Virus record (IMG/VR): IMGVR_UViG_3300017788_000048
Span: 1 to 44,391 of that record
Reading direction: 5' to 3' (one strand)
DNA length: 44,391 nucleotides
Origin: a virus
This document shows positions 6,050 through 13,302 of the stretch, in pieces. The translations under genes were made by a program, and so were the position numbers. How positions within the stretch are numbered: position 1 is the stretch's first letter; every line of letters starts with the position of its first letter. The notes below the pieces were generated by a model, which saw only the letters and a program-made list of their open reading frames with translations, did not search any database and had not been told where the DNA came from.

Positions 6050-7021
6050 ATGAAGAAAAAAGGTTTCACGCTTGTTGAATTGTTGGTAACAATTGCCATT
6101 ATTGGAGTTCTTGTTGGTTTATTATTGCCAGCGGTTCAAGCGGCGCGCGAAGCTGCACGAAGAATGAGTTGTAGCAACAATGTAAAACAGCTTGGTTTGG
6201 CTTTGCTTAATTATGAAAGCGCATTTAAAATGTTGCCGCCCAGCAGAATTGCCACAACCAATCCAACATTTCAGCAATCTTGGATGATGATGGTGCTGCC
6301 GCAAATGGAGCAAAATGTCAACTATTTAAGTTACGATAAAAATCTAAATTGGTTTCATCAAAATAATGCTACAGTAACAACGCAGCAAATACCTACATTT
6401 AAATGTCCGTCTGCACCAGAGCCGCGAGAATTGCCAACAATACAATTTTATGTGGCAAACGGAGTAACATATGGACAGCCAGTATTTGGACATTCGGATT
6501 ATGGATCTGTTAATGCTGTACGAAACGCTGCGTTTGTATCTAACGGATTGCCTTCTCTTGGATCTCGCGAGGTTATGGGGGCAATGGGTCGTGGACCTAT
6601 TGGCGTTAAACTTGCTGCTATAACTGATGGATTGTCAAATACGGTTTGCGTTGCAGAAGATGCGGGTCGTCCTACTATGTATATATCCGGAAGAAAATCA
6701 TTAAATCCTCGCGGCTCTGCAATTAATACTTTTTTTACTGTTGACGGTTGGGGATGGGCCGATATCAATGGGGGTTTTAGTGTTGATGGAGCAAACGCGC
6801 AGGGATTGCAAAACTCAACAAATAGCGCCGGAGCTACAACTATTGTTGGAAACTGCAATATGAATTGTACTAATGATAGCGAAATGTATGGATTTCACTC
6901 TGGTGGGTGTATGAATTTAAGATGCGACGGATCTGTACAATATTTATCGGTAAATACCGCTGGAAATGTGTTTGTGGCATTGCTAACCAGGGATTTTGGT
7001 GATATAATAGCAGAAGAATAA
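6050..7021 (+). CDS. DUF1559-type prepilin-like protein (planctomycete family)
   Basis: 323 residues from ATG 6050, with GGAGAAG at 6040-6046. The N-terminus [20 protein letters not shown] is a class III (type IV pilin) signal, cleaved before Phe6. It continues [20 protein letters not shown]-x-KQLGLAL, the signature of the DUF1559 family. Near the C-terminus, [12 protein letters not shown] fits the family's H-x9-DG motif. These proteins are massively expanded in Planctomycetes and have unknown, probably surface or secretion roles. Presence on a phage implies host acquisition and suggests a planctomycete host. The last codons contain the promoter for the tmRNA. Confidence 0.85.
   Translation: MKKKGFTLVELLVTIAIIGVLVGLLLPAVQAAREAARRMSCSNNVKQLGLALLNYESAFKMLPPSRIATTNPTFQQSWMMMVLPQMEQNVNYLSYDKNLNWFHQNNATVTTQQIPTFKCPSAPEPRELPTIQFYVANGVTYGQPVFGHSDYGSVNAVRNAAFVSNGLPSLGSREVMGAMGRGPIGVKLAAITDGLSNTVCVAEDAGRPTMYISGRKSLNPRGSAINTFFTVDGWGWADINGGFSVDGANAQGLQNSTNSAGATTIVGNCNMNCTNDSEMYGFHSGGCMNLRCDGSVQYLSVNTAGNVFVALLTRDFGDIIAEE
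6980..7008 (+). promoter_or_regulatory. Promoter of the tmRNA gene
   Basis: TTGCTA (6980-6985), 17-nt spacer, TATAAT (7003-7008), inside the 3' end of the DUF1559 coding sequence. Predicted start is about 7015, immediately before the first helix of the tmRNA acceptor piece at 7025. The placement is exact for an independent RNA gene. Confidence 0.6.
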
Positions 7022-7317
7022 AATCTGGCGCAAGCCAGTAAACATGTAGACGTTATTAACGAAACAAAACAAGACTTGGCTGCAATGCCAACAGGTCCAC
7101 CAAGAGTAATCTTGCCAAGCAATATTGACAAAAAGATTACTTCTGATGGGCCTGAAAAGTATCGATTGGTTGCGTAGCTAATAACTGCATGTAGTGGTTG
7201 ATCGAGAGGCCACTTAAATACTCGATTAATGTTTTAAATGACGTAGAAAACTACGCACTCGCAGCTTAGGTTGCGACGGGGCTTGCCAGTGCCTTGACAC
7301 CCAAACTGGCTTTTTTT
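7022..7317 (+). ncRNA. ssrA: Circularly permuted (two-piece) tmRNA gene
   Basis: Rescues stalled ribosomes by acting first as a tRNA, then as a message for a degradation tag. Seen here: the acceptor piece comes first, with hairpin CTGGC-GCAA-GCCAG (7025-7038), a T-arm-like hairpin TTGGC/GCCAA (7076-7091), CAGGTCC (7092-7098), A7099 and an encoded CCA (7100-7102). The intervening segment (7103-7147) folds as AGTAATCTT/AAGATTACT (7105-7113/7133-7141). The coding piece starts GGGCCTG (7148-7154), pairing over 7 bp with CAGGTCC (one G-U). A PK1-type pseudoknot follows: AGTGG/CCACT (7193-7197/7210-7214) and TTGATCGAG/CTCGATTAA (7198-7206/7221-7229). The tag frame to the stop at 7267-7269 reads ...LNDVENYALAA, close to the E. 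coli tag ANDENYALAA. The hairpin CGCAGC-TTAG-GTTGCG (7260-7275) holds the stop. The resume codon is uncertain (AAT 7237 or GAC 7240). The T-loop is only 6 nt. The gene has its own promoter and terminator. Confidence 0.85.
7285..7317 (+). terminator. Rho-independent terminator of tmRNA (possible pseudoknot)
   Basis: GCCAGT (7285-7290) pairs with ACTGGC (7305-7310), followed by seven T (7311-7317). GGG at 7278-7280 could pair with CCC at 7300-7302 across the loop, so the element may also be a 3' pseudoknot in the mature coding piece. Confidence 0.75.
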
Positions 7318-7358
7318 GTTGCCTCCTGCAACTTAGCGGAGAAGAAAACGTCTACTGT

Positions 7359-7368
7359 TGTGTATAAT
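7359..7368 (+). promoter_or_regulatory. Extended -10 promoter (TGTGTATAAT)
   Basis: TGTGTATAAT lies 22 nt before the ATG at 7390. No good -35 at 16-18 nt. The motif recurs at 8980, and as AGTGTATAAT at 4143 and 17070, suggesting a promoter class that relies on the extended -10. Confidence 0.5.
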
Positions 7369-7389
7369 TAAGAAACAAACGGAGTAGAG

Positions 7390-7575
7390 ATGAAGGTTCT
7401 GGATTTAGGGCATATCAAAACAACACCAAAAGCGATTCGAGAGCAGTTGACGATTGAGCTTGACGTTTTAAGACGATTTGGATTCCGCGACGACGAGTTG
7501 CGGATAGTGGGGTGCGAAAACTACAAGTGGCAAATTGTGCCAGCAAATGAAGAAGAACAAAATGAACAAGATTAA
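7390..7575 (+). CDS. Hypothetical small protein
   Basis: 61 residues, ATG 7390, GGAG at 7381-7384. Composition is mixed, with an acidic C-terminus (NEEEQNEQD). No recognised motif. It overlaps the HAD-like gene by 14 nt, so the two are probably co-translated. Base composition is GC-richer than the genome average here, as in the following gene. Confidence 0.5.
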   Translation: MKVLDLGHIKTTPKAIREQLTIELDVLRRFGFRDDELRIVGCENYKWQIVPANEEEQNEQD

Positions 7576-8074
7576 GTGCATAGCGTTTGATTGTTTCGGA
7601 ACGGTCTTTGACATGAGCAGAATAAGCCACGAAGAAATAAAAGCATACGTTGATCATGTGCGCAAAGAGGATTTTACACCGTTCAAATTTCCTGATTCGT
7701 GGTTTAACCTCAAGGCGCATCCAGATTCAGCGGAGGGCATTAAACGGTTGCAGCGCATGGGTTATAAGTGTGTAACGCTCAGTAATGGAGGATGGGGGAT
7801 GCTCGATAACATCTCTGCACTCAATGGCATTGGCTGGGATCACATAACAGACCTGATAGAGCATCGCGTCTACAAGCCGCACGTTGACGCATATCGAACG
7901 ATCCAAAAGGATTTGGGGTTTACGCCAGCAGAGACGTTGATGGTCACAGCCAATCCGACGTTTGGAGACATTGAAGGAGCGGCGGCAATCGGTATGCAGT
8001 CGCAGATCATACGGCAACCGGGAATGCCGCAAACGATTGTCGAGTTGTCGGAAAGGCTCGGTGCGCGGTGTTGA
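7562..8074 (+). CDS. HAD-superfamily hydrolase
   Basis: 170 residues from ATG 7562. HAD motifs: FDCFGTVFD at residues 8-16 (nucleophile Asp9; the DxFGT form typical of haloacid dehalogenase-like members), TLSNGG near residue 72 (motif II), YKPHVDAY near 104 (motif III Lys), and GDIEGAAAIGM near 138 (motif IV acidic residue). The fold dephosphorylates or dehalogenates small molecules; the substrate is unknown. GC-richer than its neighbours and complete in motifs, so it is probably a recently acquired bacterial gene. A phage role in nucleotide or sugar-phosphate metabolism is inference. Confidence 0.75.
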   Translation: MNKIKCIAFDCFGTVFDMSRISHEEIKAYVDHVRKEDFTPFKFPDSWFNLKAHPDSAEGIKRLQRMGYKCVTLSNGGWGMLDNISALNGIGWDHITDLIEHRVYKPHVDAYRTIQKDLGFTPAETLMVTANPTFGDIEGAAAIGMQSQIIRQPGMPQTIVELSERLGARC

Positions 8075-8116
8075 TACATTCAATTTTCGTAAATAAAAGA
8101 ATCATTGGAGAAGATA

Positions 8117-8782
8117 ATGAAAGAAACAGATAAAATTGTAGCGCGTTGCGTTGCCAGCGAAGATATGAAACGGCAGTATCCAGACATTGATCAGCGCACA
8201 GAAATGTGTCTTGCTCAAGCCACAGCAGATATGAGTGGTATAGCAGCGGCTGATTATATGTTTTGCTTTAAAGAATTTGGGTTTGAAGAAGAAGTCGATG
8301 AAGACAACTTTTACGTTCCAAGCGAATCTGAATATGTTTCTGCCGACGAAGTGCATTATGAAGAAAATGAAATAGAAGAGTGGGATATTGCCGCTGAAAA
8401 GCCTGGATTATGGGAAAATATTCGCAAGAAAAAAGAGCGAGAAGGAAAAAATTACCGGCCTGCCAAACCGGGAGACAAGGATCGTCCCAGCAAAGAGTCG
8501 TGGAAACGCGCACAATCTGGCGAGGGCGAAGCCGAAGGCGCAGAATATCAGGGGCGAAAAGTTAAGTTGGGCAAGCCATTTAGGACTCCTGACGGGCCTA
8601 AGAAGTTTAGCGTTTATGTAAAAAACGACAAGGGTAATGTTGTAAAGGTTAATTTTGGCGATCCCAACATGTCTATAAAGAAGAATATACCAGAACGACG
8701 TAAAAGTTTTAGGGCGCGACACAACTGTCAAACTCCAGGCCCAAAATGGAAAAGCAGGTACTGGGCATGTAGGAGCTGGTGA
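8117..8782 (+). CDS. Conserved phage protein with RC..QR..C motif and basic C-terminal domain
   Basis: 221 residues from ATG 8117, with GGAG at 8107-8110. The N-terminal module RCVASEDMKRQYPDIDQRTE-x-C recurs in the gene at 32646 (RCMGDETMKKEFPSQEQR-x3-C). The middle is acidic, then Lys/Arg-rich and low complexity. The C-terminal domain (FSVYVKNDKGNVVKVNFGDP ... RRKSFRARHNC ... RYWACRSW) has conserved-looking Cys, His, Trp and Arg residues. I recall such C-terminal modules in phage structural or scaffolding-associated genes but cannot name the family. Function unknown. Confidence 0.6.
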   Translation: MKETDKIVARCVASEDMKRQYPDIDQRTEMCLAQATADMSGIAAADYMFCFKEFGFEEEVDEDNFYVPSESEYVSADEVHYEENEIEEWDIAAEKPGLWENIRKKKEREGKNYRPAKPGDKDRPSKESWKRAQSGEGEAEGAEYQGRKVKLGKPFRTPDGPKKFSVYVKNDKGNVVKVNFGDPNMSIKKNIPERRKSFRARHNCQTPGPKWKSRYWACRSW

Positions 8783-8912
8783 TAAAAAAAAGATATAAGA
8801 AATTAATTTAAGTATGTTTTAGTTATTTGTCAAGAAAAATAATGACGTTTTATTCGTCTACAGTTCTTTTAAAGCCTGGAAATCTTATTACGAAAAATAC
8901 TAAAGAACCCCG

Positions 8913-8941
8913 TTGACTTTTATTGGATTATGCAGTATAAT
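8913..8941 (+). promoter_or_regulatory. Sigma70-type promoter upstream of tail-fibre operon
   Basis: TTGACT (8913-8918), 17-nt spacer, TATAAT (8936-8941). It lies in the 224-nt gap 8783-9006, which otherwise shows only AT-rich sequence. Confidence 0.65.
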
Positions 8942-8959
8942 AATTGTTGATAAAAACAC

Positions 8960-8989
8960 TTGCATACATTAAGGAGCTTTGTGTATAAT
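8960..8989 (+). promoter_or_regulatory. Second promoter with extended -10
   Basis: TTGCAT (8960-8965), 18-nt spacer, TATAAT (8984-8989) within TGTGTATAAT. It starts RNA about 12 nt before the ATG at 9007. With 8913-8941 it gives tandem promoters, suggesting regulated or high-level expression of the fibre genes. Confidence 0.55.
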
Positions 8990-9006
8990 ATTTTAGGAGA
9001 TATAAA

Positions 9007-9612
9007 ATGTATTTACAAAATTTAATCCAATCCGTTCCATCTTGGCAAACCAAAACGCCCGAGCAACTGCTTGCTGCGTTGTCTGATCCATCTATCGTCA
9101 TCGAAGACAATCGGCTCTACACATGGGCCGGAGTCGCGGCCATCGCTGGAGATGCCGGTGCATCGACGTTATGCTCGAAGCTAATTGAGTTCGGCAAGTT
9201 GTGGGCGGTGCATCAACTCGGCGGTGCTGGTCTTGACCTGAGCAACGAAGAGATTCAGCAACAACTGTATTACCTAGACTCTGTTGGCGTTCCTGGCATG
9301 GTCGCATTGGCCCAGGCGGCGCGAAAGCAAATCAGTCCGCTCGAGCAAGCGGGACTCGAAGCGACGGTAGAACAGGTGGCCGAGGCTCTCGATGATCTGC
9401 TTCATCCTACTGTACCGGATCAGCACTCGTTCGAGGTTTTGCTGTCCGTTAATCGTGGGGCAAATGGCGACATAAACGCATATGCTGCCGTCACACCAGT
9501 AGGTCTTCGAGATGGCAAAGTCGTTCAGCGTGGCGAACCGGTGCGGCACATAAACGGTGCTTTGCGTGATGCTGTTCAGCCTTTGCTTGATGCACTTGTG
9601 CGAGGTAACTGA
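9007..9612 (+). CDS. Probable virion-associated protein, GC-rich
   Basis: 201 residues, ATG 9007, preceded by TTTTAGGAGATATAAA (good RBS). Largely alpha-helical, Ala/Leu/Gln-rich (AGVAAIAGDAGASTLCSKLI), with a later strand-like segment. Base composition is distinctly GC-rich compared with flanking genes. Its last base overlaps the ATG context of the next, fibre-like gene, so it may be a tail, baseplate or fibre-associated protein. No family recognised. Confidence 0.5.
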   Translation: MYLQNLIQSVPSWQTKTPEQLLAALSDPSIVIEDNRLYTWAGVAAIAGDAGASTLCSKLIEFGKLWAVHQLGGAGLDLSNEEIQQQLYYLDSVGVPGMVALAQAARKQISPLEQAGLEATVEQVAEALDDLLHPTVPDQHSFEVLLSVNRGANGDINAYAAVTPVGLRDGKVVQRGEPVRHINGALRDAVQPLLDALVRGN

Positions 9613-11789
9613 TGGCTACGATTACTTCGACGGCATCGGGTAATTTCTCCGCTGGTGCAACCTGGGTCGGTGGCGTTGCTCCAGGTGCAAACGATGACGC
9701 AGTGGCGGCTACTGGTCACACTATTGTCATCGATACCGATGTTACGGTCATTTCGTTCCAGCAAGCCGGGACTGGTAAGTTTACGCTAGGCAATGGTCGT
9801 TCAGTTGTTGGCAACGTCATCGCCAACGCTGGCACGTTTACCAGTGGCGGTACGGTAGATGTAATTTGCGGCGCGGGTGAGTCTGCGACGATCACAGGCA
9901 ACGTCACAGGTGCGTCTACGACCACGTCTAACACTGCTGGCATCGTAGTCAGCGGCGTAGGAACGCTGACGCTCAACGGCACGGTGACAGGTTCGGCGGG
10001 CAATGGCAGTTCAGAGGCCAACGGCAGTGCTGGCGTGTACACGAACGTCAGTTGCACGATCACCGTTAACGGTGCGGTGGCCGGAGGAACTGGCAGCCAT
10101 AAGCGTGGAGTGCAGGCTGGGTCGTCGAGTAATGCGGCGATAACGATCAATGGCAATGTTGACGGTGGTAACGGCATTAATTCATACGGCGTATGGCATG
10201 CTGGCGCATCCGGCACGATCACCGCAACAGCAACGACTATCCAAGGCGGTAGTCAACTCGCAATCGGCATCTATCACACCGGCGCATCCGGCACGATCAC
10301 CGCAACAGCAACGACAATCCAAGGCGGCTTGATCAGCTTTGCATACGGCATCTTTCACACCGGCGCATCCGGCACAATCACCGCAACAGCAACGACAATC
10401 CAAGGTGGTGGCGGCAACCCCAGTGCTCTCGGCATCTATCACACCGGCACATCCGGCACGATTACTGCAACGGCAACGACGATTCAAGGTGGTGGTGGCC
10501 CCACTGCTCACGGCATCCGGCACGATGGCGCATCCGGCAACATAACATCCAGCGGCGAAGCCAAAGCAAACGGCACGGCATCGAGCGGAATTGATTCCTC
10601 TGCGACATCGTCAGCCAATGGCGTGTTTCACACCGGCAGTATCACCGACTCAACCGCTGGGCGTGTTGCTATCCGCGCATTATTCCTGCGTGTAGCATCT
10701 GGCACTGGCACAACGACACACGCCACACCGGGTTCGCCAACCGGATCGGCAAACCAGAGATTTTCCGCAGATCAAATTCTTGGCGTTCCGGCAGTTGGCA
10801 ACGTGCGAAGTGGAACCACCTACGGCAATCCTGCTACGCTAACCGGCACTCTTGCTGTACCGTCTGCCAGTCAAGTCGCAGTCGGCGTGGCAGTCGATAA
10901 CACGGTTGGCACTGCGGTGCTGACGGAATCGACGCTGAGAGCGGCAGTGGGTCTAGCGAGTGCAAACCTAGACGCACAGTTCGCGGCTATAAACGTGGAC
11001 TTTACGCCAGTGCTAAACCGTCTGCCATCGGCACTCGTGTCAGGTCGCATAGACGCAAGCGTAGGTGCAATGGCCGCTAATACGATTACCCAAGCATCAA
11101 TTGCTGCATCGGCACTCGATGACAAGGGCAACTGGCTCAAGCCCACCACCGCAGGACGAACGCTCGATGTCACTCCCGCAGGCGGGGTAGGGCAGGTCGA
11201 TACGGTCACTTTGGTTACTCAAATTGATTTGTTACAAACAGAGTTAGTTTTAGATCATGGACCAGTCAACTCTTCAACTGCCACGACAGTTACTTATTCA
11301 GCGACGAAACTAACTACGCCAGCAGCACTGGTTGGTGCTACCGTTTCAATTTACAACGATGATGCTAGCGAGTTGCGAGTAGGTCAAGCTCGAATTGTGA
11401 CAAATGCTGTCAGTGCGGGTGGTTCGTCGGTAACTTTGACAGTTGATCGAGCGTGGAATGTGAACCCTCAAGACGGAGGTCCAGATAAAATCGTATTGTG
11501 GGCATTTGGAAATGCGAGCGTAGCTGAGATGCGATCAAACACACTGACAGCTTCAGCATTGGCAACCGATGCGGTCAATGAAATTGCCGATGGGGTTCTG
11601 ATACGGAATGTATCTAACGTTGAAACAGTTGCTCCAGAACACTCATTAACTACTTTGATACTGGCTAATCTTGAAAATAATATATCTGGAACAACTTTAA
11701 CAATTAAGCGCACCGATGGAACAACAACTCATGTTACAAAAACATTAACAACAAGTCCAGCCGGGGATAAAATTACCGGAATACAATAA
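9612..11789 (+). CDS. Tail-fibre/adhesin-like beta-helix protein
   Basis: 725 residues from ATG 9612. Low-complexity Gly/Ala/Thr/Ser/Val throughout. Residues 1-190 (ATITSTASGNFSAGATWVGG start) resemble the opening of pectin-lyase-like surface proteins. Residues ~190-312 hold four to five copies of a 26-28-residue repeat (HTGASGTITATATTIQGG). Residues ~380-530 are helical and Ala-rich; the last ~190 residues form a different, strand-rich domain. Parallel beta-helix repeats are typical of phage receptor-binding fibres. GC content falls sharply near 11215, so the C-terminal domain has different ancestry. The fibre assignment is inference from composition, repeats and mosaicism. Confidence 0.6.
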   Translation: MATITSTASGNFSAGATWVGGVAPGANDDAVAATGHTIVIDTDVTVISFQQAGTGKFTLGNGRSVVGNVIANAGTFTSGGTVDVICGAGESATITGNVTGASTTTSNTAGIVVSGVGTLTLNGTVTGSAGNGSSEANGSAGVYTNVSCTITVNGAVAGGTGSHKRGVQAGSSSNAAITINGNVDGGNGINSYGVWHAGASGTITATATTIQGGSQLAIGIYHTGASGTITATATTIQGGLISFAYGIFHTGASGTITATATTIQGGGGNPSALGIYHTGTSGTITATATTIQGGGGPTAHGIRHDGASGNITSSGEAKANGTASSGIDSSATSSANGVFHTGSITDSTAGRVAIRALFLRVASGTGTTTHATPGSPTGSANQRFSADQILGVPAVGNVRSGTTYGNPATLTGTLAVPSASQVAVGVAVDNTVGTAVLTESTLRAAVGLASANLDAQFAAINVDFTPVLNRLPSALVSGRIDASVGAMAANTITQASIAASALDDKGNWLKPTTAGRTLDVTPAGGVGQVDTVTLVTQIDLLQTELVLDHGPVNSSTATTVTYSATKLTTPAALVGATVSIYNDDASELRVGQARIVTNAVSAGGSSVTLTVDRAWNVNPQDGGPDKIVLWAFGNASVAEMRSNTLTASALATDAVNEIADGVLIRNVSNVETVAPEHSLTTLILANLENNISGTTLTIKRTDGTTTHVTKTLTTSPAGDKITGIQ
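10186..10545 (+). repeat. In-frame tandem repeats, period 78-84 bp
   Basis: Cores of GCATCCGGCACGATCACCGC type begin at about 10206, 10283, 10364, 10448 (ACATCC variant) and 10529 (diverging). Spacing varies in steps of 3 bp, keeping frame and encoding 26-28-residue units. Near-identical DNA in the first copies implies recent duplication or ongoing homogenisation. Confidence 0.85.
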
Positions 11790-11799
11790 TATTTGTGTA

Positions 11800-11828
11800 T
11801 TGACTTTTGATATAATTTTCTGTATAAT
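11800..11828 (+). promoter_or_regulatory. Sigma70-type promoter
   Basis: TTGACT (11800-11805), 17-nt spacer, TATAAT (11823-11828). It drives the small-gene operon starting at 11874. Confidence 0.65.
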
Positions 11829-11846
11829 ACCAATATACAATTGGTA
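11828..11846. promoter_or_regulatory. Operator-like inverted repeat at the start site
   Basis: TACCAAT-ATACA-ATTGGTA (11828-11846) is a perfect 7-bp inverted repeat that begins at the last base of the -10 and spans the predicted RNA start. It is arranged like the palindrome at 6008-6022 but has a different sequence. Confidence 0.45.
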
Positions 11847-11873
11847 ATTTTTGTGTATTCTTGGAGATTAAAA

Positions 11874-12119
11874 ATGAAAACAAAAAATGATCGATCTGTT
11901 AAAATTACAACCCCTTCTTTCTATGGCAGTCACTCCTCTATGGTTGTTGATCCAGCGGACTTTGATGTAGTTTTAAAAGACGGCGAGGTTATTTGCCAAG
12001 ACGATAAGCACTATTATGTTACACTAAGAAATAGATTAGATAATGGTTCTGCTGACCCAAATCGATATGGTTCAAATATAAAAGTTGAAAAGCGAAAAAC
12101 CGAGGAGGAACAAAAATAA
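11874..12119 (+). CDS. Hypothetical protein
   Basis: 81 residues from ATG 11874 with GGAG at 11863-11866; TTG 11841 lies in frame but within the promoter palindrome. Basic at both ends with a central SMVVDPADFDVVLKDGEVIC segment. No family recognised. The stop overlaps the next ATG (TAATG), so it is the first gene of an operon leading to the dCMP deaminase. Confidence 0.5.
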   Translation: MKTKNDRSVKITTPSFYGSHSSMVVDPADFDVVLKDGEVICQDDKHYYVTLRNRLDNGSADPNRYGSNIKVEKRKTEEEQK

Positions 12120-12316
12120 TGTTTTATTTACAAGATAAAAAAACGGTTGTTGATTCTTTTGGCGACAAAGTGGGGTTTTTTGTTAACGGAAAATTTTGCC
12201 AAATAATTCGCCAAAAAGGAGACAAGCCGGTGTCTGCTGACGCAAGATATGCAGAGGGGCTTTCTCCAATGGAATTAGAACAATTATCGGAACTGTTGCA
12301 ACGACAAAAAGTATGA
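12119..12316 (+). CDS. Hypothetical small protein
   Basis: 65 residues, ATG 12119 with GAGGAGG upstream and TAATG coupling to the previous gene. Strand-like N-terminal half and a helical C-terminus (SPMELEQLSELLQRQKV). ATGA overlap with the dCMP deaminase gene. Function unknown. Confidence 0.5.
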   Translation: MFYLQDKKTVVDSFGDKVGFFVNGKFCQIIRQKGDKPVSADARYAEGLSPMELEQLSELLQRQKV

Positions 12317-12774
12317 AGTGGGATTTAAGATTTTTGGGTCTAGCGAAACACATTTCTGAATGGTCGCTAGATCCATCTACGAAGGTTGGAGCAGTTATCG
12401 TTGATGATAAAAACCGCGTAATTTCTTTGGGTTTTAACGGTTTTCCCCGTGGTATAAAAGATGACGATAGATTGTTGGATAGAAACAAAAAACTCGCAAT
12501 AATTCTTCATGCAGAAAAAAATGCAATTATTTTTGCAAATAAAAATCTTGAAAATTCGGTAATATACACATATCCATTTCAGCCGTGCAGCGTGTGCGCG
12601 GCATCTATTATACAATCTGGAATCGCTAGAGTTGTTTCAGTTGTTAACTATAATACAAGATGGGCCGACAGTTTTAAACTTTCAAAGGAAATGTTTGCAG
12701 AAGCTGGCGTAGAATTGTGTCTTTACAAACCAGAGGAATTGAGAGCGTCTACTGACTATGAAAATCAAGTTTAA
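12313..12774 (+). CDS. dCMP (deoxycytidylate) deaminase
   Basis: 153 residues. It converts dCMP to dUMP, feeding dTMP synthesis. Zinc-site motifs are present: HAEKNAI (His66, catalytic Glu68) and PFQPCSVCAASI (Cys92, Cys95). The N-terminal MKWDLRFLGLAKHISEWSLDPS-x-KVGAVIVD segment matches the deaminase fold, and GFNGFPRGIKDDD matches the dCMP-specific form seen in phages. It overlaps its neighbours by 4 and 17 nt. With the dUTPase, reductase and dNMP kinase it forms the nucleotide supply set. No thymidylate synthase is visible in this window. Confidence 0.9.
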   Translation: MKWDLRFLGLAKHISEWSLDPSTKVGAVIVDDKNRVISLGFNGFPRGIKDDDRLLDRNKKLAIILHAEKNAIIFANKNLENSVIYTYPFQPCSVCAASIIQSGIARVVSVVNYNTRWADSFKLSKEMFAEAGVELCLYKPEELRASTDYENQV

Positions 12775-13288
12775 TTCAAAACAATTAGAAAAAGCCGTTG
12801 AAACAGCAATCGCGCGTCATGAAGCAAAAAATATTTCTTTTAGAAATCGATCCATTTATTTCCCAGAAAAGAAAAACGAATTCGGCATTCCTAATGAATA
12901 TGCCCCGCATCTAATAGGTGTTCTAGGAGAGATGGCCTGGGCCACCGTTAAAGGGCTTCCAATCGACGAGAATATTTATTCCGTGCGAGACAAGGGGTAT
13001 GACTTCAAAGGAGTTGAAATTAAAACCGTGACCTATTTTGGGGCCGGAGAGCCAGAGTTAAAAATCAAGGTTCAGGAGTTCAATAAAAAGCATCCTAGCG
13101 TTTATGTGCTTATGAGGGTGGACCCAATTACACTAGAAGTAGAACTAATAGGTAAAATAACTAGAGAAAAATTTAATAAAATTAAGCAAAGAAAACAATA
13201 CGGGCCTAAACTTCCCGAAAATTTTGTTGTTTCTGCTTCGGAATTAGATGAAATTAAGATAAGAAACCCAAGAAAAGTGTATAAATAG
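12758..13288 (+). CDS. PD-(D/E)XK nuclease-like protein
   Basis: 176 residues from ATG 12758, overlapping the deaminase by 17 nt. GVLGEMAWATVKGLP (residues ~49-63), then DKGYDFKGVEIKTVTYF (~77-93) gives E...D-x(n)-E-x-K, the restriction-endonuclease-like active-site pattern, followed by a strand with VYVLMRVD. The C-terminus is basic. A DNA repair, recombination or host-DNA cleavage role is possible. The fold call is motif-based and moderately sure. Confidence 0.5.
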   Translation: MKIKFNSKQLEKAVETAIARHEAKNISFRNRSIYFPEKKNEFGIPNEYAPHLIGVLGEMAWATVKGLPIDENIYSVRDKGYDFKGVEIKTVTYFGAGEPELKIKVQEFNKKHPSVYVLMRVDPITLEVELIGKITREKFNKIKQRKQYGPKLPENFVVSASELDEIKIRNPRKVYK

Positions 13289-13302
13289 TGGGCCTATCAT
13301 TT

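Noticed and set aside
7022-7317. One-piece (standard) tmRNA
   Set aside because: No T-arm, acceptor strand or CCA follows the tag; the acceptor segment is upstream and pairs with the GGGCCTG start.
10186-10545. CRISPR-like array
   Set aside because: The repeats are in-frame coding units of variable spacing with no unique spacers and encode a beta-helix protein.
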